Shown: positions 1-7,215 of the stretch, piece by piece | Layout of the letters: each line of letters begins with the position of its first letter | How positions within the stretch are numbered: position 1 is the first letter of the stretch | Assembly (NCBI GenBank): GCA_021014945.1 | Contig: MU266748.1 | Span: 1-17,324 of the forward strand | DNA from: Leucogyrophana mollusca | Lineage: Eukaryota > Basidiomycota > Agaricomycetes > Boletales | DNA: 17,324 nucleotides | Direction of reading: 5' to 3' | Notes under the pieces: generated by a model | Seen by the model: the letters and a program-made list of their open reading frames with translations, nothing else | What the model was told of the DNA's origin: nothing | Databases searched by the model: none | Position numbers and translations under genes: made by a program

Positions 1-327
1 ATTGCTTTGCTGTGTTGGCTGTGTATGTACAGCCTATGTTAAAGCTCAGAGAGCTATAGGAGCGAAATAGCCACTTGGTGGGCTGCCTTAAACACTGGGA
101 CTGATGTCCAGAGTAAGTAACTGTATTGTGGCAGATCATAAGTACAGCATACCTGATGTCCAGAGTAAGTAACTAGGGAACTAACTATGGACGATGTAGC
201 TATATATCTATAGTATGGGCAGTGCATACACAGCAAGCACAGCATGGCTGTGAGTACAGCAAACATAGTAAGCGAACATAGCAAGATACAAGCAGTACAG
301 TACCTGTGTGCACAGCAGTGCACAGGA
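1..327. other. Repeat-bearing flank without a supported gene
   Basis: No coding region is convincing here. The stretch is rich in short scattered words such as ACAGCA, GTACAG and CATAG, which gives it a low-complexity look, and it holds the 22-base direct repeat listed separately. It lies beyond the last codon of the broken five-exon gene on the minus strand and so includes its 3' flank. Open frames crossing it on either strand are antisense or out of frame to that gene and have no recognisable protein content. Confidence 0.5.
101..174. repeat. Perfect 22-base direct repeat, two copies
   Basis: The words at 101-122 and 153-174 are identical over 22 bases, beginning CTGATGTCC and ending AAGTAACT, with start points 52 bases apart. 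Bases flanking the two copies differ. This could be a two-unit minisatellite or a local duplication. It overlaps no gene that I can support. Confidence 0.85.
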
Positions 328-959
328 TCATGGCAGTGCGGAATCACCAGAGCGAACACCCTCCTGCCAAGAGGGGATCCCGCGGGGGCTGTCGGGGACG
401 GGGACCTTGTCCCACCAGGAGAAGTTCTTGACGGTGGCCAGGCCTCTCTCGGTGGTGGTCTCTTGGCGCCCAGGGTCATCCTCCACAATGGCCTGGTAGG
501 GATCGCCTCTGAAGGCGACGACGGCCTCGTTCATCAGGCGGGGGCGGTAAGATGCGACGATCGCGAGTTCCTGGATCATGGCCTGCATGATGGGCTGGAG
601 GTTTGCTCTGGTTCCACGTCCAGAGAGACACGTGGATCTCTGGGTAACCCTTGACCGTGTCGCCGTGTGCGAGACTCGTGTTCGCGCGCTTCGAGGAAGA
701 AGCCTTCTTGCTGGTGGAGACGAGGCCCTTGATGTGCTCAAGCAGCACCTGGCTGTCCTTGAGCATTTTGGGGTCCTCCTTGACGGCAGCTTCCAAGGCC
801 TTTTTGACGACGATGCGGGGCACTGTAGGGGGGCAGCGGTGCAGCCAATACGTCAGGCGGAGGAGGTTCCTGTGGTGTTCCCCCCATATGATTTTATAGA
901 CCTGTAGTGGTGCAATGTAATCAAGTTCGGACGACGTAAAGTTAAAACCGTCGCTACTT

Positions 960-1067
960 ACCGTTCTGGCAACCTTGTCCGGGTGTTCGAGGTAAGGCAA
1001 ATTGCAGATCAAGAGGAAGATCGATTCAGTGTTACCTCGAACACCCGGACAAGGTTGCCAGAACGGT
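960..1067. repeat. Perfect 36-base inverted repeat copying an exon end and its splice donor
   Basis: Bases 960-995 and 1032-1067 are exact reverse complements, separated by a 36-base spacer. On the minus strand, the arm at 1067-1032 is the last part of exon 4 (through codons for NLVRVFE) plus the first bases of the next intron, GTAA. The other arm is the same piece inverted inside that intron. A hairpin in the pre-mRNA would bury the real 5' splice site. The lack of any mismatch suggests a recent event. Confidence 0.93.
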
Positions 1068-1178
1068 CGGCCATGAGCTGAGAGCGAAAGAGCTCGCGAG
1101 CGTAGTCGACGAGAGGGTCGAACCATCGAGCGACCTGAGATGAGACCATTCAAAGTCAATAAACAAATAACATCGTCG

Positions 1179-1254
1179 GCGCATATCATGTTGAACTGTT
1201 GTGCACACATCGCGTTGAGTCAATGTGCACTTACCGTGTTGAACCGATGTGCGC
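1179..1254. repeat. Three overlapping 28-base quasi-palindromic modules inside an intron
   Basis: Units start at 1179, 1203 and 1227. Each is 28 bases, the period is 24, and neighbouring units share their terminal GCAC. The ends follow GCGCACAT...ATGTGCGC with changes, and the asymmetric core contains GTTGA. All three lie in the 144-base third intron of the broken gene on the minus strand (1278-1135). The same module recurs at 2236, 2286, 2335 and 3685. Confidence 0.8.
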
Positions 1255-2235
1255 GCGGGGACACGGGATCCTGCTCACCTCTGAAAGCGACAGGGGAAGG
1301 CCCTCGAGTATTTTGACCGTGGCGTCGAACACGTTCACCGTCAGGAGCGGACCAGGCATCTTTCGCCCGAGAGGCCCGTAACCCAATGACCAGAGGGCAA
1401 CCTGCAACAGTATGCGATTGTAGGTCGAGTGCTCTGGGTCCGCCGGGTTCGTGAGGGCGCTGCTCCACCGTTTCTTCATCAGCTGGTACACCTGGATCCA
1501 GTAGCTGTTCATCGACGACTGCCACCTCTGGTTGTCGTCTCCGTCGCCGAAGTGAACCAGATCGTCGGCCTTGTCGTCGAGGAGCTTGAGCAAGGGCCAG
1601 AAGACGTCTACCGACCCTTTCATCGCCTTCATCATGTTCGCCGCCGCATTCGCCAGGAACTGTCGGTATTGCTCCGCTTTTGCGTCAGCTCTCCTGACGG
1701 GGCCTATCCAATACTCCACGTCTTTGAGGGAGGGGAAATCGTCCAGTGACGCCAGCATCTGGAAGACTGCGAACTGCTCTTGGACCCACATGGACAGGAC
1801 CTGTTAACCAATTGGTCAGTCAGCTGATACGACGTGATGCGAACGCTCAAGCTTACCCCCACGTGAATCTTCACCTGTTTCTTGAAGAACACCAGAGTCA
1901 TTTGTGGCATCTGGTGGAAGTGCGTGCCCAGCGACAGCAGGCACATCAGCATGATGATCGTCATCTTCGACGAGAACACCCTCGACATCTTCGAATTGAT
2001 CCCCTTTGCATCTTGCAGCATCGTCATGTACGTCTTCTCGAACGCGTCGTCCGAGGTCTCGCGAGCGTTGATGAGCTCGCGGATGTTTCGTACCATTGTG
2101 TCCTCGTCGGTTTTGAGGTACTCGTAAAGTGTTTTATTCGTCGAGAGGCGCTGCGCCGCCTCGGTTCCGTCTCAAAGCAAAACCTCTGCAATGTATCGTC
2201 AGCGTCTTGTAAGATATTGCAACTACTGTACAGCT

Positions 2236-2362
2236 GCGCACATCGATTTGACACAATGTGAGCGTGTCGTTTTCGATCACAACATGCGCATATCAATCTT
2301 GGTCAATGCGCGCACAGGTGATTGAAAACGACACGCGCACATTGTGTTGAATTGATGTGCAC
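2236..2362. repeat. 127-base near-palindrome built from three 28-base modules, inside an intron
   Basis: Units start at 2236, 2286 and 2335, each exactly 28 bases. The spacers between them (2264-2285 and 2314-2334) are near reverse complements of each other and share the word GTGTCGTTTT/AAAACGACAC. The block is therefore a large imperfect palindrome centred in the middle unit, near 2299. The outer units are in opposite orientations. It makes up more than half of the 228-base first intron of the broken gene on the minus strand and explains that intron's unusual length. Confidence 0.85.
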
Positions 2363-3107
2363 GAAAGTGTCATACCACATGCAATGCGAAACACTTACCC
2401 TGGTGGTAGACCAGCACGCCCCACATCCCAAAGGTCTCCAGTTCGCCCTTGATGCGCCCGACCTTCTGCCGCCACTCCTCACATTGTTGTCGGTGAGTGT
2501 CCTCCACGTTCTTCAACGCATACAGGCGGTTCAGTGCTGTCATTCCCTCCTTCTCCTCTGCGACGAGCTTCTCATGCAACTTCTTCAGCGCGTGGATTTG
2601 ATGCTGCCCTGAGGCAGCGAACATCTTCACCCCGGCGTGAACGTCGAGGACCGGCAGGTTCTTGTCGTTGAGGTTGTTCTTGGACAACTCGACGCCATAT
2701 CCACTCGACAACAAAACCAGCGGGATCATTGCCTCGGGGCTGAATCATTTGATCCCAGTTGCCTTCATCAAATTCATCAGCTTGGTGGCTTCGTGCTCGT
2801 CGATGGGGCGGTTGTTCCACTTCTGGAATGCGATCTGGCTGGCCAGCGCCAGCACATCGATTTGCGCATAGCCCACCAGCGAGTTGCGAATGGTGAGGTC
2901 CAGTTTGAGTTGGCAGTCGTGGTCCGGGTCGTTGGGCGTCAAGGGCACCATCGGTGTCCGGTTGAGGGCGAAGTCCTGTGACTCCCTGTCAGCGTCGTCC
3001 CAGGGATACGTGTCCACACTCACCTGGGATTCCGAGGCCGCCGTCTTTTTCTTGCCTTTTTTGGCGCCGCCCTCCACTGCGTCCGATGCTTTTGCGCGAA
3101 GGGCCAT

Positions 3108-3840
3108 GTCAATAATCGATATGTCGAGGTGGTAATGCTATGAACGGGGTTTTTGGTGGGTGGTGATTGAGTTGCGTGGAGTGAAGAGCGAATGTTTTAA
3201 CTATAATGTGTCGATGTGCGTGCGTCTGTTTACATTGTCTTTGATCCTTCCGAGATAATCTCCAACCCTGTGTCCAACCCTATGTCCAATTACCCGTTGA
3301 TCCGATCAAGCTCAAGGCGACCTTCTCTAACCCGATTTGGACGCTGTGACCCTGCCTCGTGCTTCGTACACGCGTTCAGATATAACATTGACATTATTGG
3401 CACTCGAAACTTATAATCTAATACTATAACATAATCATACTTTAACATAATCATGAGAAGTACTACACACTGGTGCGTTAATCATACTTCGGCCCCAGAG
3501 CTTTCAATTACGGACTAAACAGATTAATTAAATATTCCAAACTGTAGTGTTTTTTCTGACAATGTGCTTGGAATGGTGTGTCACTGCGCATTCGTCATGA
3601 CATTGTAATATGTGCTTTGTCTGACTATGTATAGATATGGGGTTTACATCGTTGCTATAATAGTCGCGATAACATACCAGTGTTGCGCAGATCGTGTTGG
3701 CACAATGTGCGCTGGGTAGCACAATTGTTCGAGGACAACAATATTATTATTGTACTTGGACAATGTGTCCCGTATGTATTGTGGTAGTGTTGTTGTGTGC
3801 AGAGTGTGATTTATTTGTGTGTAATATGATTAGATTATAT
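3108..3840. other. AT-rich intergenic stretch with one 28-base module
   Basis: This is the 5' flank of the broken minus-strand gene and the 5' flank of the plus-strand fragment that follows. I see no supportable coding region. It contains one clear 28-base module (3685-3712) and weaker half-matches near 3207-3221, 3566-3573 and 3586-3613. A shared divergent promoter region is possible, but no promoter element stands out. Confidence 0.5.
3685..3712. repeat. Single 28-base quasi-palindromic module, intergenic
   Basis: The unit begins GCGCAGATCG and ends CAATGTGCGC, with GTGTTG in the middle. Its length is the same as the six intronic copies to its left. It is the only clear copy in this window outside an intron. 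Confidence 0.75.
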
Positions 3841-4740
3841 TGGGCTCGTATCTGTCGTACACGCAAGAGACAGACTGCCACCAAGGCCGAGCCTGGCCTG
3901 CGTAAGGTTCGGTCACCTTTGTCCAAGAAGTACGCCCGACCCCATAGCCTTACCATCAAATTCAATGCGATCTCGCTGCCTGCTGCCCGTGGCGCATATG
4001 TCAGCATTCATCAGCGTATCCAGAAGAAGGCTCCCTGGAGCCTCCAAGAGCTCATCGACCTCGGATTCAATGTTGTACCTTGGGATGGAAGGTATGTTTG
4101 CTGTTTTGATTGTCAGATGGACCAGGCTTGACGGCGACCTCACAGAACTCCCCATGTGATTGTTGATGCTGAAGACAGGATATTAGCTGTTCTTGCTGGG
4201 CGTCCTGATGACCCCACCTGGGATGATGTTGTGGAGGACGCCACGAAGGCGCTCCATGAAGCAGGGTTAGCAGCGAAAATCCCAGTGAAAAAGCGGCGCC
4301 ACAGGCGAGGGGAGTACCCCGCCCTCGCTGCTGGTGTTTCTTATGGAGGGGGACAAACTGTAAGCTGTGATGCCCAAGCCCTGCCATGAATAAGTCTGAT
4401 ATCTGGTCAGGTTCCCCGAAATCTCAAGAACAGCACCTGCAATGAAGCGGTTGTTGCCCGACTTTTGGCCAATAAATCCATTCAACGCATTGCAGGGTTT
4501 GCCAATAGTACGTACAAGCTTTAGTATGAGCTATAGTAACCAGATTGACCTTTCACAAAGGTGCCTTCCAGTTCTACTCACTCAAGCTGTTTCAATTCTA
4601 CGCTGAACACATTGACCTGTTGTTCAATCACTATCCTCATCTCTGCCGAAATTTCATGAATAGCATATTCCCTGCAGCCATGTTCAACTGTGGACCTATC
4701 CTCCCGGATCCTGGAACAGACCCTCTATTCCAGTACTATG
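3841..4740 (+). pseudogene. N-terminal half of a multicopy basidiomycete protein (possible dioxygenase-like family), truncated
   Basis: Four coding blocks join in frame: about 3841-4091, 4146-4359, 4411-4507 and 4561-4740. The introns between them are 54, 51 and 53 bases, with donors GTATGT, GTAAGC and GTACGT and acceptors ACAG, TCAG and AAAG. Branch-like CTTGAC and CTGAT are visible in the first two. Readable blocks include LPAARGAYVSIHQR, LGFNVVPWDGR, VIVDAEDRILAVLAG, AVVARLLANKSIQRIAGFAN and FPAAMFNCGP. I recall a large Agaricomycete family with this order whose C-terminal half continues into an HxD-type double-stranded beta-helix resembling TET/JBP or related 2-oxoglutarate dioxygenases. 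That half is absent: similarity stops just after FNCGP near 4700 and the sequence runs into a minisatellite. The 5' limit is uncertain, and no convincing start codon is seen close to the first block. The dioxygenase link rests on memory. Confidence 0.6.
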
Positions 4741-5035
4741 TAGTACCCAGTATTACCCAAGTACTACCCAAGTACTACCCCAGTACTACCCAAGTCTTAT
4801 ACCGATGTAGTACCCACTTATACTAGTGTAGTACCCATATACTAGTGGAGTACCCCAGTACTACCTGAGTCTTATACTGATGTAGTACCCACTTATACTA
4901 ATGTAGTACCCTTATCCTGAGTCTTATACTGAAGTAGCACTCACTTATACTAGTGTAGTACCCACTTAAACTGATGTAGTACTCGCTTATACTGATGGAG
5001 TACCCAAGTATTACCTGAGTTTTATACTGATGTGT
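4733..5035. repeat. Minisatellite of AGTACTACCC and 21-base TTATACT..GTAGTACCC units
   Basis: The left part (about 4733-4790) repeats a 10-12 base word, AGTACTACCC with variants. The rest repeats a 21-base unit close to ACTTATACTGATGTAGTACC plus C, roughly nine diverged copies, sometimes interrupted by CTGAGTC. The array starts exactly where the upstream protein fragment loses sense, so it probably marks a rearrangement point or a later expansion. The open frame running through its left end is not a real protein. Confidence 0.88.
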
Positions 5036-5045
5036 GGTGAAAATT

Positions 5046-5427
5046 GTTGTTTGTGCGGGTGGCAAGAGTTAATCGGGTTTCAAAGTGTTGCCTTGCATTG
5101 CTCTCACAGCTATCCTTTGGAGGATCTTTTGCGCACCCTGAATGATATGATATATTGTGTGATGAAGCAAATCTGATTACTCACATCATCTACGATACCC
5201 TAGATCAACACATTGCACTGGCATGTCACCAACAGTCAGAGCCCCCCATCAGGCGTTGCCCGATATCCAGAACTGGCTATGAACGGAGCCTATTCGCCCG
5301 AGGAGACGTACAGCACAAGCAATGTGTAGTACCTATGCCAATGCAATATTTATTTTTTTGATGCATAACTAACCATGTCAAACGTGATTCACTTCAACGC
5401 TTTACTACAAGTCCCTGATAGAACCAA
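5046..5427. other. No supported gene; weak coding hints
   Basis: Short open stretches on the plus strand are interrupted by stops in every frame. A piece near 5230-5327 could read as a C-terminus (SGVARYPELAMNGAYSPEE) but I do not recognise it and no start or splice pattern supports it. It may be another gene scrap like its neighbours. Confidence 0.3.
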
Positions 5428-5703
5428 CTAGAACTTGAGTACTAATGGACCCTTGTTGTTGTGACGCCCCAGCACCATTTGCGTGCCGACCCTCCTTGCC
5501 GCCAAAATCCTCTCCTCCTCCTCAGTGATCACATCTTGCACCGCCTGTTCGAGGCATTGGATCTCCGCCCTCAACGCCTCCAACTGAAGTAGGTACTCCG
5601 TTTTGAGTTTGTGGTTCATCACTGACAAGAACGTCAGTGAATACAATGATCAGATCAAGCTTCAATACTCACCAGTCAAGTGTTCTCGTTCGGTGGTAAA
5701 CAT
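5428..5703 (-). CDS. Small two-exon coiled-coil protein, 74 aa, unknown function
   Basis: The ATG is at 5703-5701. Exon 1 is 5703-5673 and exon 2 is 5621-5428; the 51-base intron (5672-5622) has donor GTGAGT and acceptor TTGTCAG and splits a Val codon. The start MFTTEREHLT joins in frame to VMNHKLKTEYLLQLEALRAE, followed by a Glu/Leu/Ile-rich helix to about residue 52 that reads as a coiled coil. The tail is basic (RRVGTQMVLGRHNNKG) and ends VLKF. It has no in-frame stop, unlike every larger gene in the window. I do not recognise a named domain. A DNA- or RNA-binding or dimerising role could be guessed from the coiled coil and basic tail, but nothing proves it. It could also be a surviving exon set of a larger gene. 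Confidence 0.55.
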
Positions 5704-5937
5704 TTGTGTTAAGCATTCAATTAGAAGTATCCTGAATGTACTATAAGTGTTAGACCATTATGAAAGACATAGACACTTATAGCTATTACAACTTCTGAGT
5801 AAATGTGAACGAGTAGTGCTTCACTCTGAGAGTATGCTGAGTTGTCGAGTAACAGTTGTAGGTACAGAATGGGTATGTCCTAATATGCGGGGTCAAAAAG
5901 CCGATGTGTGCCAGTGGCAGTTCAGCTCAAAGCGAAG
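5704..5937. other. Short AT-rich gap
   Basis: This gap separates the small coiled-coil gene (whose start is at 5703) from the end of the next minus-strand pseudogene. No repeat or RNA gene is evident. It must hold the promoter of the small gene if that gene is expressed, but no TATA-like element stands out close to its start. Confidence 0.35.
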
Positions 5938-7052
5938 TCAGCAAATTTGCCGGGCTGGAAGTGGCCGGATCATGTGATTCTCCCACCGCTGGGCTGTTAT
6001 CTCTATAATCTTTGCTTCTGGGTCCGTCTCCTCTGCATCATGTGGTGCACTGTGCATGAAGGAACATATGGAAGTGTTTCCTTCTTGGTGGAGGAACTCG
6101 ACACCGATTTCTTGCCATCCTTCCACAAAGGAGTCAGCGGGGTTATGCATTACAGTTTGTGTGCTTACCTTGCCCTTGGAGGGCTTATCAAGTTTTTTGA
6201 GGTGGGCGGCAATAGATATTGACTGAATTGATGGGCCGGGCTTGGATGCATCAGCCATCTCAATGTCTGCCTCTGCGTGTATCACTTTCTTCTGCTCCTT
6301 CTTAGCTTGAGCAGCATGATCCCATACATCTACAATAGAGATGATATGGAATGTGTACATGAGACAATCTGCACCTCAAGACTGAGGGCAGCGGTTGTCG
6401 GGTTTTCCTTGTAGCCATTATGACAGAGGGCTCCCTCCACATTTTTCTCGAAAACTGGGAGCTTGGATTTTGCCACAAGCTCATCAGTTCTTACCCAAAT
6501 AAGGGGACTGATCTCCTCATAGAGAGGTTCGGGCTACAAGGCCCGCTTCAGGAATCCAACTTTGTCCCACTTCACGTGGATGGACAAATCAAGTGCAGAG
6601 GCCATGTAAGTGGTATGCAACTTGGTGAAGGCTGCAAGAGCGGTGAGACCTTCATCTGATTCTTTGTACCCCTTTGTGAATTGCACATTGGGGGCCTTCT
6701 GGTGAAGGTGTGGGGGGTATGTACCACCCACTTTGTGGCCTTCCCAATTTGCAAGAGTGGTTTCGGCTGCAGCAAGCCTGGTAGCATTGCTAGCAATACC
6801 CAGTAAAGGGTCGCGGAGAATGTGGCAATAATCCGCAGGGATCATCGCGATCACCTCATCTACAGACATTGCCGCCTGCAGACAAAAGTGACGGGCCTCA
6901 GTCTTGGCATCGGCAAGATAACTGTATCTATGTACTGGACCACAATGACCTATGACTCTGTGTCCTCTGGTATAAGCATGACCATCCCCTAGGCTGGCCA
7001 TTTCAGTCAGAATCATACCCTCGAACTCATCTAATGCAAATAGTGTTACCAC
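5938..7052 (-). pseudogene. Broken copy of a multicopy basidiomycete family, possible retroelement ORF1
   Basis: From ATG 7052-7050 the frame reads MVTLFALDEFEGMILTEMAS and stays open for 172 codons. A TAG then falls at 6536-6534, right after FLKRAL. The same frame continues with PEPLYEEISPLIWV for about 57 more codons. Near 6362 a one-base change is needed to enter the next frame, which reads YTFHIISIVDVWDHAAQ and then EADIEMADASKPGPSIQS. The order of these blocks, ending in a Lys-rich tail, matches a family I recall as very abundant in boletoid fungi and often beside reverse transcriptases. From memory, an ORF1-like nucleic-acid-binding role is possible. A GTAAGC donor at 6168 could open a 49-base intron in the Lys-rich tail, giving a Ser/Lys-rich end instead of the open frame to 5938; I cannot decide which is right. 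No reverse transcriptase is visible nearby. Confidence 0.5.
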
Positions 7053-7215
7053 GGCGCGGCTCGAAGCCGCTAGCCATCTGAGCTGAGCCTATAATTAGCT
7101 GAGCCGAGCTCAAGCATACGGCTCTGGCTATCATGGCAAGCCGAGCCGCCGATTTGTGGCTGGTTCAAGCTCCACTCAGCTTGAGCCACAGCGCTCCCCA
7201 ATGCGCTCCCATGTT
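7035..7215. repeat. GAGC/GGCTC-rich low-complexity stretch
   Basis: The words GAGCC, GAGCTGAGCC, GCCGAGC and their complements recur many times between about 7048 and 7210, giving many weak inverted repeats. It abuts the start of the minus-strand pseudogene. It could be the end of a nonautonomous element or simply degenerate repeat sequence. Open frames here on either strand have the compositional bias expected of such repeats. Confidence 0.45.

Larger units (their letters stand above)
328..3107 (-). pseudogene. Broken five-exon gene of a multicopy basidiomycete family, ParB/sulfiredoxin-like N-terminus
   Basis: Start ATG is at 3107-3105. My exons are 3107-2399, 2170-1857, 1800-1279, 1134-1036 and 901-328. 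Introns are 2398-2171 (228 bases), 1856-1801 (56), 1278-1135 (144) and 1035-902 (134), all GT-AG; the four joins keep one frame. The product would be about 740 residues. The N-terminus is Lys/Ala-rich and low in complexity. A block with LDLTIRNSLVG follows near residues 75-85, then MIPLV near 127 and FAASGQHQIHAL near 163-174. That last motif resembles the phosphate-binding box of ParB/Srx-fold proteins (G-x-H-R-x-x-A-L), with Gln where Arg is usual. Later blocks include ARWFDPLVDYA and ASYRPRLMNEA. I recall a large Boletales family of this build with no assigned function. Two lesions are visible: an in-frame TGA at 2747-2745 (codon 121) and a one-base frame change near 595-625 in the last exon, between WTW and LQPIMQAM. 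The lesions make it a probable pseudogene unless they are assembly errors. Confidence 0.72.

Noticed and set aside
244..907. Plus-strand open frames over the end of the minus-strand gene
   Set aside because: They are antisense to readable exon 5 of the minus-strand gene, and their Gly/Asp/Leu-rich content is the complement of its coding sequence.
1179..2362. CRISPR-like array, because of regularly spaced repeats
   Set aside because: Units overlap or share complementary spacers, lie in spliced introns of a eukaryotic gene and occur in both orientations. No cas-like gene is present.
3841..3920. Resemblance of an Arg/Lys/Thr-rich start to a histone H3 tail
   Set aside because: Only composition is similar. 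The following blocks belong to a different family and no histone fold follows.
4545..4826. C-terminal extension of the truncated protein through the minisatellite
   Set aside because: The residues after about 4740 are translated repeat units (TQVLPKYYPST type) and not family sequence.
6330..6382. A 53-base GT-AG intron that would join two frames of the 5938-7052 pseudogene
   Set aside because: The segment it would remove reads YTFHIISIV, which fits the family. A one-base slip near 6362 explains the frame change better, and the donor GTCTTG is poor.
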